From NCBI GenBank assembly GCA_038237625.1, contig JBBRYM010000034.1, positions 1 to 5,246 on the forward strand: a stretch of 5,246 nt of DNA, in the 5' to 3' direction. The DNA comes from JAWVFM01 sp038237625. Its GTDB lineage: Bacteria > Actinomycetota > Thermoleophilia > Solirubrobacterales > 70-9. The position numbers were made by a program, and so were the translations under genes. The notes under the pieces are model-generated. The model had not been told where the DNA came from, did no database searches, and saw nothing but the letters and a program-made list of their open reading frames with translations. Position 1 is the first letter of the stretch. Each line of letters opens with the position of its first letter. Shown here one piece after another: positions 1-5,246 of the stretch.

Positions 1-204
1 CATCGACACCGTCCACGGACGGCCATCGCCCACGATCTCCGCCAACGCCGGGCTCCAGATGAGGCGATAGAGCGAAACGCGACCTCGAGTCGGCCGGGCA
101 TTCGCCTGGCCGACCCGCGGCTTCGCACCCCCGGATGGCGAGGACCAGGGGTTGGGAGCAGCTGGCGCGGGAGACCTGCTCTTGCGTGACCTTGGGCACG
201 GCAC
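1..204 (-). other. possible partial or degraded ORF running off the left edge
   Basis: Read on the minus strand, a frame is open from just after an in-frame TAA (268-270) to position 1, where it leaves the window. The only clear start candidate is GTG at 202-204, and no Shine-Dalgarno sequence was evident. The part nearest the edge reads protein-like (YRLIWSPALAEIVGDGRPW, roughly 9-65), and nearly all its codons end in G or C. The part nearer the GTG is rich in Pro, Arg and Ser and looks more like translated non-coding DNA. It could be the start of a gene divergent from the DUF2332 gene, a remnant that has lost its start, or a chance frame in GC-rich DNA. I do not recognise the family. Confidence 0.22.
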
Positions 205-411
205 CTCGTCGCTATCGCGACGTCCCCGTATAGCGCCCCGTCGCCGGGACGGATCACCGGGCGGGTCTTACGACACCTCGCTCTGCGCCGCCCCGAACCG
301 CCACCTTTGCGGGGATGTTGCCCGTGAGGGTCTGGGCTATCGGGACGGTGGAGCGGGTGGTGCTACCTCGGCCCGGTGCTCCGTGCGTGCGGCGGGCGTC
401 AAAATGCCGCC
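205..411. other. intergenic region with no supported gene
   Basis: This is the stretch upstream of the DUF2332 gene. It holds a short perfect hairpin (CGTCGC at 207-212 and GCGACG at 217-222, four-base loop) with no T-run after it. A second short complementary pair is CGTCCC (221-226) with GGGACG (246-251). No convincing -35/-10 pair, tRNA, riboswitch or ECF41-type TGTCACA motif was seen. Frames open across it on the plus strand continue into the DUF2332 gene out of phase and are shadows. Confidence 0.4.
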
Positions 412-1524
412 ATGGTCGCGCTCGCCGATCGGATCACGCGTCACGCCGACGCGCTCGAGCGGGATCGCCGTTCGCCGCTGTACATCGCGCTCATGCGCGG
501 CGCCGCCGACAGCGCGCGTCGCGACGGGCCGGTCGCCGACGTCTTCTCGGACGGACCGGGCGCGCCGGGGTCGGTGCCGGCGGGGCGGTTGTTGGCCGCG
601 CTTCACCACCTCGTGCTCGCCGGAGACGCCCCGGAGCTCGCCCGCCACTACGCAAGCGTCGGCGGGGAAGAGCCGCTCGACCACGCCTGGGCGGCGGCGG
701 AAGCGACGATCGAAGGTAACCTCGAGGAGGTCCGTCGCCTTGCCGCCCGGACCGTCCAAACCAATGAGCCTGGGCGCTCGGCCGCGCTCTACGGCGCCCT
801 GCTGCGGCTGGCCGACCGCCACCGACTTCCGATCAGACTGCTCGAGCCGGGTGCGAGCGCAGGCCTCAATCTCCACGCGGACCGCTACCGCTACGTAGTC
901 GCAGGGCGGCCACTCGGCGACCCAGCGTCGCGCCTCTCGTTCGAGGAGCCCTGGGAGGGACTGCCCGTCGAGGAACCCTGGATGGTCGACGGCTATCTCT
1001 GCCTGAGCGAGCGGTGCGGCTGCGATCCCGCCCCCATCGACGTGTCCACGCAGGAGGGCGCGCTGACCTTGCTCTCCTATATCTGGCCCGACGAGCTCGA
1101 TCGGCTCGCGCGTATCAGGGAGGCGATCACCATCGCGCGGGCACACCCGACCATCGTCGAGGCGGCAGGCGCCGTCGCCTGGGTCGAGCGCCGGCTCGCC
1201 AAACCTCACCCCGGCCGCCTCACCGTCGTCTGGCAGTCGGTCATGCGCCAGTACCTCGAAGAGACCGAGCGGCGCCAGCTCGAGGATCGAATCGAAGAAG
1301 CCGGCACCCACGCCACCGACGAGCAGCCGCTGGCCTGGGTGGCGCTCGAGCCAGGCGACGACCATCTCTCGAACTTCACGATCACCTGCCGCTCCTGGCC
1401 GGGCGACGGGAGGGGAGTCACCATCGCCGACAGCGGCGCCCATGGCCCGCCGGTCAACTGGCGGCCGGCACATCGCGATCTCGCGGCAGGATCGTCGCCC
1501 GGGCCCGTGTTGGGGTTCCCTTGA
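412..1524 (+). CDS. DUF2332 domain-containing protein
   Basis: This gene encodes a 370-residue protein of the DUF2332 family, which is frequent in actinobacteria and has no established function. The family blocks visible are QTNEPGR (about 116-122), LLEPGASAGLNL (143-154), SYIWPDE (222-228), TVVWQSVMRQYL (271-282) and GAHGPPVNW (342-350). The block at 143-154 resembles the glycine-rich SAM-binding loop of class I methyltransferases, so a methyltransferase-like fold is possible, but this is inference. No signal peptide or membrane segment is apparent, so it is probably cytoplasmic. The ATG at 412 is chosen because family-like sequence (MVALADRI) begins there. A GTG at 376 in the same frame would add 12 unconvincing residues. 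Neither start has a clear ribosome binding site, so a leaderless or weakly initiated message is possible. The roughly 20 residues after the last conserved block look like a divergent tail. It lies on the same strand as the epimerase-sigma operon, but a separate promoter intervenes, so a functional link is unproven. Confidence 0.88.
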   Translation: MVALADRITRHADALERDRRSPLYIALMRGAADSARRDGPVADVFSDGPGAPGSVPAGRLLAALHHLVLAGDAPELARHYASVGGEEPLDHAWAAAEATIEGNLEEVRRLAARTVQTNEPGRSAALYGALLRLADRHRLPIRLLEPGASAGLNLHADRYRYVVAGRPLGDPASRLSFEEPWEGLPVEEPWMVDGYLCLSERCGCDPAPIDVSTQEGALTLLSYIWPDELDRLARIREAITIARAHPTIVEAAGAVAWVERRLAKPHPGRLTVVWQSVMRQYLEETERRQLEDRIEEAGTHATDEQPLAWVALEPGDDHLSNFTITCRSWPGDGRGVTIADSGAHGPPVNWRPAHRDLAAGSSPGPVLGFP

Positions 1525-1531
1525 GCGAGGC

Positions 1532-1558
1532 TGTCACAGCGCAGCCGGCCATCTCGTC
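1532..1558 (+). promoter_or_regulatory. ECF41-type sigma factor promoter (TGTCACA-N16-CGTC)
   Basis: A TGTCACA at 1532-1538 and a CGTC at 1555-1558 are separated by 16 bases. They match the -35 and -10 elements known for ECF41 sigma factors. The site begins eight bases after the DUF2332 stop and ends 30 bases before the epimerase ATG, which leaves room for a short leader that contains the Shine-Dalgarno sequence. The sigma factor two genes on has ECF41 signatures, so autoregulation of the operon is the natural reading. I saw no second TGTCACA in the window by eye. Confidence 0.82.
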
Positions 1559-1574
1559 TCCCCAGGAAAGACCC

Positions 1575-1582
1575 GAAAGGAG
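1575..1582 (+). promoter_or_regulatory. ribosome binding site of the epimerase gene
   Basis: GAAAGGAG lies six bases before the ATG at 1589. It is the strongest plus-strand Shine-Dalgarno sequence seen in the window. It fixes the epimerase start at 1589 rather than the in-frame ATG at 1442, which lies inside the DUF2332 gene and upstream of the promoter. Confidence 0.85.
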
Positions 1583-1588
1583 ACGACC

Positions 1589-2536
1589 ATGAAGATCTTC
1601 CTCGCAGGAGCAACAGGCGCACTTGGCCGCCAGCTGCTCCCCCTGCTCGTGCAGCGCGGCCACGACGTCACCGGCATGACCCGCACCGAGGCCAAGCAGG
1701 AGCTGGTTCAGGAGCTGGGCGGGCGGCCGGTGGTGGCCGACGCGCTCAACCCCGAGTCGGTGACCGACGCCGTGGCTCGGGCCGAGCCCGACGTGATCGT
1801 GCACCAGCTCACCGCTATCCCGCGCGCGCTCGACATGCGTCACTTCGCGCGTGACTTCGCCCAGACCAACCAGTTGCGCACCGAAGGCACGGATCACCTG
1901 CTGGCCGCCGGCCGCGCCGTGGGCGTGCTCCGGTTCGTGGCGCAGAGCTACGCCCCGGCGGTCTTCGCCCGCGTCGGCGGCCCGGTGAAGGCCGAGCAGG
2001 ACCCCGTGGATGCGAGCCCTCCGAAGGAGGTCCGCACAACGCTCGAGGCCATCATGCATCTCGAGCGGGCGGTGATCGGGGCGACGTGGACTGAGGGCGT
2101 CGTGCTCCGCTACGGTGGCTTCTACGGTCCCGGCACCAACATCAGCTTCGGGCCCGAGGGCTCGATGGTGGAGGCCATCCGCAAGCGCAATCTCCCGCTC
2201 GTCGGGGACGCCGGCGGGGTCTGGTCATTCATTCACATCGCGGACGCCGCCGAGGCGACGGTAAACGCAATAGAGGGCCGCGGACGCGGCGTCTACAACG
2301 TTGTGGATGACGAGCCGGCAGCCGTCGCCGAGTGGCTGCCCGCCGCCGCGGCGGCGTGGGGCGGGTCCGCCCCGCGGCGCGTGCCCCGCTGGCTGGGCCG
2401 CTTGTTCGCGGGCGAGTTCGCGACGGTGATGATGACCGAGGCGCGCGGCGCATCGAACGCCAAAGCCAAGCGCGAACTGGGCTGGGCGCCGCGCTACGCG
2501 AGCTGGCGCGAGGGCTTCGCGACGGGGATGAAGTAA
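1589..2536 (+). CDS. NAD(P)-dependent epimerase/reductase, atypical extended SDR, linked to ECF41
   Basis: This gene encodes a 315-residue Rossmann-fold protein of the NAD-dependent epimerase/dehydratase (extended or atypical SDR) family. The N-terminal MKIFLAGATGALG carries the nucleotide-binding GxxGxxG loop (G7, G10, G13). Other family features are LRYGGFYGPG (173-182), SFIHIADAA (213-221), YNVVDDEP (236-243) and the C-terminal SNAKAKRELGWAPRY (289-303). The canonical catalytic YxxxK is not evident. The region after QSYAP (119-123) where it would be expected reads TTLEAIMHLERAV (150-162), so this looks like an atypical SDR and the catalytic mechanism is uncertain. The substrate cannot be inferred; a nucleotide sugar is only one possibility. 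The start has a good Shine-Dalgarno sequence and lies just downstream of an ECF41-type promoter. It ends two bases before the sigma-factor start, so the two genes are co-transcribed and probably translationally coupled. Epimerases are one of the three classes of gene (COE) typically found beside ECF41 genes, which makes it a likely regulon member. Confidence 0.92.
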   Translation: MKIFLAGATGALGRQLLPLLVQRGHDVTGMTRTEAKQELVQELGGRPVVADALNPESVTDAVARAEPDVIVHQLTAIPRALDMRHFARDFAQTNQLRTEGTDHLLAAGRAVGVLRFVAQSYAPAVFARVGGPVKAEQDPVDASPPKEVRTTLEAIMHLERAVIGATWTEGVVLRYGGFYGPGTNISFGPEGSMVEAIRKRNLPLVGDAGGVWSFIHIADAAEATVNAIEGRGRGVYNVVDDEPAAVAEWLPAAAAAWGGSAPRRVPRWLGRLFAGEFATVMMTEARGASNAKAKRELGWAPRYASWREGFATGMK

Positions 2537-2538
2537 CC

Positions 2539-3465
2539 GTGGCGGCGCAGGAGCTCTACCAGGAGCTGCGGCCCGGGGCCTTCGCGATCGCCTACCGCAT
2601 GGTCGGCAGCGTGAGCGAGGCCGAGGACCTCGTCCAGGAGGGGCTCCTGCGCCTTCACCGAGCGCTCGAAGACGGTGAGCCGCTCGAGTCGCCGAAGGCA
2701 TACCTGTCCACGATCGTCACCCGCCTGGCCATCGACGAGCTGCGCTCGGCTCGCGCGCGCCGCGAGACCTACGTCGGCGAGTGGCTGCCCGAGCCGCTCA
2801 TCACCTCGGATGAGGGCGCCCCCGCGCGCCACGCGGAGATAGCCGATTCCCTGTCGCTGGCCTTCCTCGTCCTCCTCGAGACCCTCTCGCCGGAGCAGCG
2901 GGCGGTGTTCCTGCTGCGCGACGTGTTCGACTACCCATACGACCGGATCGCGGCGATCGTCGGCAAGAGCGAGCCGGCCACGCGTCAGATCGCCACGCGC
3001 GCGCGCCGGCACGTGGACGACCGCAGGCCGCGCTACGAGGCCTCCCGGCGGCGCCGTGAGGAGCTGGCCGAGCGCTTCTTCGCGGCTGCCGGCGACGGCG
3101 ACCTTCAGACGCTCGAGTCCCTGCTCGCAGAGGACGTCGAGCTCCACGGTGACGGCGGCGGTCGCGTGCCCGCGCTCGCCCGCGCCCTGCATGGCCGGCG
3201 CCGCGTTGCCCGCACGCTGGATAGCTGGATCAGACTCGGCCGCCGCGCGGGCGGCCTCGAGGTCCGGGGGGTCGAGGTCAACGGGGAGCCCGGCGCGGTG
3301 ATCACCGACGCGAACGGTGGCCTGATCGGCGTCTGGTCGCTCGGCATCGCCGAGGACCGGATCCAGTCCGTCCGCTCGATCGTCAACCCCGACAAGCTCG
3401 CGCACCTCGGCCCGGTGAGGGGTCTGGGGGCGATGCTCGAACGTGCACGGCGAGGCGACGGGTAG
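2539..3465 (+). CDS. ECF41-family (SigJ-like) RNA polymerase sigma factor with fused SnoaL-like domain
   Basis: This gene encodes a 308-residue ECF sigma factor. Sigma region 2 spans about 6-75, with AYRMVGSVSEAEDLVQE (18-34) and SPKAYLSTIVTRLAIDELR (51-69). A linker YVGEWLPEPL (78-87), typical of ECF41, precedes region 4 (about 105-160), whose helix-turn-helix follows LSPEQRAVFLLRDVFDYPYD (116-135). From about 172 comes a SnoaL/NTF2-like C-terminal domain with DGGGR (205-209) and, near the end, NPDKL (283-287). Both are ECF41 hallmarks. In studied ECF41 proteins this domain takes the place of an anti-sigma factor and both supports and restrains activity, in keeping with the absence of an anti-sigma gene here. 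The GTG at 2539 is chosen because conserved sigma sequence begins there (AAQELYQEL). Upstream in-frame codons overlap the epimerase and read as shadow. A weak GGGGA (2524-2528) lies ten bases before it. The length fits the family. It probably transcribes its own operon from the promoter at 1532-1558. The inducing signal is unknown. Confidence 0.94.
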   Translation: MAAQELYQELRPGAFAIAYRMVGSVSEAEDLVQEGLLRLHRALEDGEPLESPKAYLSTIVTRLAIDELRSARARRETYVGEWLPEPLITSDEGAPARHAEIADSLSLAFLVLLETLSPEQRAVFLLRDVFDYPYDRIAAIVGKSEPATRQIATRARRHVDDRRPRYEASRRRREELAERFFAAAGDGDLQTLESLLAEDVELHGDGGGRVPALARALHGRRRVARTLDSWIRLGRRAGGLEVRGVEVNGEPGAVITDANGGLIGVWSLGIAEDRIQSVRSIVNPDKLAHLGPVRGLGAMLERARRGDG

Positions 3466-3466
3466 G

Positions 3467-3502
3467 CGCAAGCCGGTCGTCGCGCCACGGGATCGGCTTG
3501 CG
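3467..3502 (+). terminator. GC-rich inverted repeat, probable operon terminator
   Basis: CGCAAGCCG (3467-3475) pairs perfectly with CGGCTTGCG (3494-3502). The stem extends inward by a G-T, a T-A and a C-G pair to 12 base pairs around a 12-base loop. It starts one base after the sigma-factor TAG. No T-run follows, so it is not a textbook intrinsic terminator, but such hairpins are common gene ends in high-GC actinobacteria. It could instead stabilise the 3' end of the message. Confidence 0.55.
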
Positions 3503-3521
3503 GGACGTCCGTCGGCAGGCA

Positions 3522-3525
3522 CTAG
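3522..3525. repeat. CTAG at the left edge of the insertion sequence (possible target duplication)
   Basis: CTAG directly abuts the left terminal inverted repeat and recurs at 5243-5246 at the other edge. Since CTAG is its own reverse complement, it could be a 4-bp target-site duplication or the outermost bases of the inverted repeat. The window alone cannot decide, because the sequence beyond 5246 is missing. Confidence 0.5.
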
Positions 3526-3546
3526 GAGCCTGGGTCGCTAATGCGG
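3526..3546 (+). repeat. left terminal inverted repeat of the IS
   Basis: This end begins GAGCCTGGGTCGCTAA and is the transposase-distal end. It matches the reverse complement of 5227-5242 at 13 of 16 positions, with mismatches at positions 5, 12 and 13 of the repeat. A further GCGG match follows with a one-base offset. Confidence 0.8.
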
Positions 3547-3663
3547 CCGGTCGTGGTTGAGTCGGCGACACGGCCGCGATCACGCTGCGGATCTTCGCAT
3601 CGGGCGCTGGTGAGGGCTCTTGAGGGGCTCATTTGCGGCTGGTGAGGCCCGTGGGAACCCTCG

Positions 3664-3683
3664 CGTGGGCAGCTCAGCCCGCG
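3664..3683 (-). terminator. short hairpin across the transposase stop codon
   Basis: CGTGGGC (3664-3670) and GCCCGCG (3677-3683) can pair with one wobble around a six-base loop that contains the transposase stop (3674-3676). The same bases also form a 9-base direct repeat, CGCGTGGGC at 3662-3670 and 3680-3688. It could help end transposase transcription, but no T-run follows and such short GC hairpins arise readily by chance at this base composition. Confidence 0.2.
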
Positions 3684-5161
3684 TGGGCGAGCGCCAGCCC
3701 GCCCGCGCGGTGGAGCTTTAGCAGGTTGTGGATCGCGCATTGAAAGCGCCACTGGTCTCGGGCGGCGTCGGTGCCGCGTAGGAGCAGATGTTTGGCTCCC
3801 TGGACGGTTTGCATCTGGCCAAAGACGGGCTCGACGATCGCCTTGCGCTTTCGGTAGGTGGCCTGGCCCTTCTTGGTCCGGTTCTTTCTGGCCATCCGCT
3901 GCTTGGGCGTGGCGTCGGTGGGGATCGGCCCGCGTGGGGCGATCGGCGGAGGGTCTGAGTGCTTGTGGCGGCCGGTTGCGATGAAGGGGTCAAGGCCGTG
4001 GGCCTCTGCGATCCCGACGTTGTCCTCTGAGAAGTAGCCGGCATCGGCGGTCAGCGCCGCGTCCTGCGGCAGCTCGAGCCCGACCGCCTCCAGGTTCTCG
4101 GCCAGCTGGTCAAGCGCTGCCTCAAGCTGGGGGCAGTCCGGCGCCTGGTTTGAGGCGTCGGCCGAGACGATCACCTGCGCCTGCTCATCGACCACCACCT
4201 GGGCGTTAAAGCACTGGTGAAAGGACCCGTCGGAGGTCTTCATGATCTTCGAGTCGGGATCGGTGAAGTTGCGCTGCGCTGTGGGCTTGGGCGCGGGCGG
4301 TTCGTCGTCGGGGTGGGGCTTTCTGAGCTTGCGGCCTTCCGCCTGGGCGGCGGCGTGGCGGGCGCGCTCGCGCTCATCTGCCTCGGCTTCGAGCGCCGCC
4401 TTGGCCTGGCGGATCCTGACCAGGCGCGACTCGCGCCGGGCGAGCTCGTCGGGCAGCTCATCGCCACGGCGGTCGGGGCCGTAGCGCTCATCCTCGGCCT
4501 GGTCTGTCTGCTCGGCGCCCTCCAACAGCTCCGCGGCGGTCGCGCGCATCGCCTCGATCTCCGCCTCCAGCTCGGCCTCAGCCCGCTCCATCCGCGCAAA
4601 CGACATCGCCTTGTGACGCGAGGCGTTCGCCCTCAGCTTCGTGCCGTCAAGCGCGAGCGTGCCCAGCTTGACCAAGCCCGCCTCCTTGCAAAGCCGCAGC
4701 GCCTCGACGAACAGCCCCGCCAGCGCCTCCAGATGGCGACGGCGAAAGCGAGCGATCGAGCGGTAATCGGGATGCTGGTCAGCGCACAACATCCGCACCG
4801 CGACATCGCGGTAGCTGGCCTGCTCAAGCTTGCGCGAAGACGGAGTACCGGTCGCATAACCGTAGATCAACAACTTCAGCATCAGCCGCGGGTCATAGGG
4901 CGGAAAGCCGCGCTCTGACTCATAAGAGGCATAGATCGCGGAAAGGTCAAGCTCCCCCTCCTCGACGAGATCACAAACGAAATGGGCAAGATCGCCCTCA
5001 GGCACCCACTCCGAAAGCACCGGCGACATCAACAGCACCTGATCGGGGTCATAGCGACGAAACACCTTGCCCTCGCCAGCAGCGGCCGCCGCCCCTCGCT
5101 CACACCCAGTCGCCTCAACCTCGATCAACCGCTCCTGGGGCTCCGTAACCGCCTGCGCCAT
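3674..5161 (-). CDS. IS1182-family DDE transposase
   Basis: This gene encodes a 495-residue transposase that cuts and joins the ends of the surrounding insertion sequence. The N-terminal DUF772-type domain (about 40-150) includes FPPYDPRLMLKLLIYGYATG (86-105) and a stretch from SSRKLEQASYRDVAVRMLC to DYRSIARFRRRH (108-143). The catalytic RNase H-like domain shows the DDE triad: D172 in LALDGTKLRANAS, D373 in LTADAGYFSED, and E444 in a Y-R-E signature that includes YRKRKAIVEPVFGQ (436-449). A highly charged helical segment (about 188-280), probably a coiled coil, separates the first and second catalytic Asp. The ATG at 5161 is preferred because a strong GAGGAGG lies five bases upstream. A GTG 60 bases further upstream would add 20 residues that look non-coding. 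Length and all catalytic residues fit an intact enzyme, with no frameshift or stop. It is transcribed towards the sigma-factor operon. Confidence 0.95.
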   Translation of the reverse strand: MAQAVTEPQERLIEVEATGCERGAAAAAGEGKVFRRYDPDQVLLMSPVLSEWVPEGDLAHFVCDLVEEGELDLSAIYASYESERGFPPYDPRLMLKLLIYGYATGTPSSRKLEQASYRDVAVRMLCADQHPDYRSIARFRRRHLEALAGLFVEALRLCKEAGLVKLGTLALDGTKLRANASRHKAMSFARMERAEAELEAEIEAMRATAAELLEGAEQTDQAEDERYGPDRRGDELPDELARRESRLVRIRQAKAALEAEADERERARHAAAQAEGRKLRKPHPDDEPPAPKPTAQRNFTDPDSKIMKTSDGSFHQCFNAQVVVDEQAQVIVSADASNQAPDCPQLEAALDQLAENLEAVGLELPQDAALTADAGYFSEDNVGIAEAHGLDPFIATGRHKHSDPPPIAPRGPIPTDATPKQRMARKNRTKKGQATYRKRKAIVEPVFGQMQTVQGAKHLLLRGTDAARDQWRFQCAIHNLLKLHRAGGLALAHAG

Positions 5162-5166
5162 GCCAT

Positions 5167-5173
5167 CCTCCTC
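5167..5173 (-). promoter_or_regulatory. ribosome binding site of the transposase gene
   Basis: On the minus strand GAGGAGG lies five bases before the ATG at 5161. It decides this start against the in-frame GTG at 5219-5221, which sits next to the inverted repeat. A TTGAGA (5198-5203, minus strand) upstream might be a -35 element, but no convincing -10 was seen. Confidence 0.8.
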
Positions 5174-5220
5174 AGACGTGCTCGCTTGCAGGCAAATTCT
5201 CAAGGATGGGTCGGACGCCA

Positions 5221-5242
5221 CCGCGGTTACTGACCCACGCTC
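5221..5242 (-). repeat. right terminal inverted repeat of the IS
   Basis: Read inward on the minus strand this end begins GAGCGTGGGTCAGTAACC. It mirrors the left end at 3526-3546, with 13 of the first 16 bases identical. It lies upstream of the transposase start. Confidence 0.8.
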
Positions 5243-5246
5243 CTAG
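5243..5246. repeat. CTAG at the right edge of the insertion sequence
   Basis: This is the partner of the CTAG at 3522-3525 and the last four bases of the window. It is either a target-site duplication or the tip of the inverted repeat. Confidence 0.5.

Larger units (their letters stand above)
3526..5242 (-). mobile_element. complete IS1182-family insertion sequence
   Basis: The element is about 1.72 kb, within the usual range for the family. It carries one full-length DDE transposase gene on the minus strand. Its ends are imperfect inverted repeats: GAGCCTGGGTCGCTAA on the left and GAGCGTGGGTCAGTAA on the right read inward, 13 of 16 identical. Further matching sequence (GCGG) follows after a small offset. 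CTAG flanks both ends. It lies convergent to the sigma-factor gene, 56-60 bases past its stop, and breaks no gene visible in the window. The intact reading frame, catalytic residues, ribosome binding site and ends suggest it may still be mobile. The 147 bases between its left end and the transposase stop hold no gene. Confidence 0.85.

Noticed and set aside
207..222. Perfect 6-bp hairpin CGTCGC-TATC-GCGACG upstream of the DUF2332 gene
   Set aside because: It is short, has no T-run and no gene end beside it, and hairpins of this size are expected by chance at this GC content.
152..898. Plus-strand open frame of 248 codons overlapping the DUF2332 start
   Set aside because: It is very rich in Arg, Ser, Pro and Ala, out of phase with the real gene, and typical of a GC-rich frame shadow.
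337..1473. Long minus-strand open frame (378 codons) opposite the DUF2332 gene
   Set aside because: It is the antisense shadow of a gene with clear family motifs on the plus strand. Its translation is low in complexity and matches nothing I recognise.
1442..1588. In-frame N-terminal extension of the epimerase from an upstream ATG
   Set aside because: The extension would overlap the DUF2332 gene and run through the promoter. The Rossmann start MKIFLAGATG with a strong Shine-Dalgarno sequence begins at 1589.
2494..3522. Minus-strand open frame of 342 codons opposite the sigma factor
   Set aside because: It is an antisense shadow of the sigma-factor gene, whose domains and motifs are unambiguous.
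3662..3688. Repeated CGCGTGGGC near the transposase stop, considered as part of a repeat array
   Set aside because: There are only two copies 18 bases apart with no regular spacing beyond them. It is not CRISPR or an iteron array.
3522..3752. Small minus-strand frame at the left end of the insertion sequence
   Set aside because: It overlaps the transposase 3' end in another frame, includes the inverted repeat, and has no family resemblance. It is not a second IS gene.
4217..4918. Plus-strand open frame of 233 codons inside the insertion sequence
   Set aside because: It lies antisense to the charged helical segment and DUF772 region of the transposase. Its Leu/Arg/Gly-rich translation is what antisense reading of that region gives.

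Overview
The window is high-GC DNA with strong G/C third-codon preference, GTG as well as ATG starts, and gene families (DUF2332, an ECF41/SigJ-type sigma factor, an IS1182-type transposase) that are common in Actinomycetota. A soil actinobacterium, possibly of the Thermoleophilia/Solirubrobacterales kind, is a reasonable guess, but no phylogenetic marker in the window fixes the taxon.

Layout. Positions 1-411 carry no convincing complete gene. A weak minus-strand reading frame runs off the left edge and may be the broken or partial start of another gene. Positions 412-1524 (+) encode a DUF2332 protein of unknown function with a methyltransferase-like glycine motif. Eight bases after its stop comes a near-perfect ECF41-type promoter (TGTCACA, 16 bases, CGTC; 1532-1558). 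It is followed by a two-gene operon: an atypical NAD(P)-binding epimerase/reductase (1589-2536) and, two bases later, an ECF sigma factor with a fused SnoaL-like C-terminal domain (2539-3465). A GC-rich inverted repeat (3467-3502) follows the operon and probably ends it. The rest (about 3522-5246) is one apparently complete IS1182-family insertion sequence in the opposite orientation, with matching imperfect terminal inverted repeats and a CTAG at each outer edge. The window ends exactly on that edge.

How it works together. The sigma factor has the signatures of ECF41: a YVGEWLPEPL linker, a DGGGR motif and a C-terminal NPDKL motif. Known ECF41 factors have no classical anti-sigma partner, are controlled by their own C-terminal domain, sit next to carboxymuconolactone decarboxylase, oxidoreductase or epimerase (COE) genes, and drive the promoter of that neighbour. 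Every part of this arrangement is visible here, so the simplest model is an autoregulated unit in which the sigma factor transcribes the epimerase and itself. The inducing signal and the epimerase substrate are unknown. The insertion sequence appears to have landed just beyond the operon without breaking it.

Nothing here looks like a wholly new system. The most interesting part is the complete ECF41-epimerase module with its recognisable promoter.
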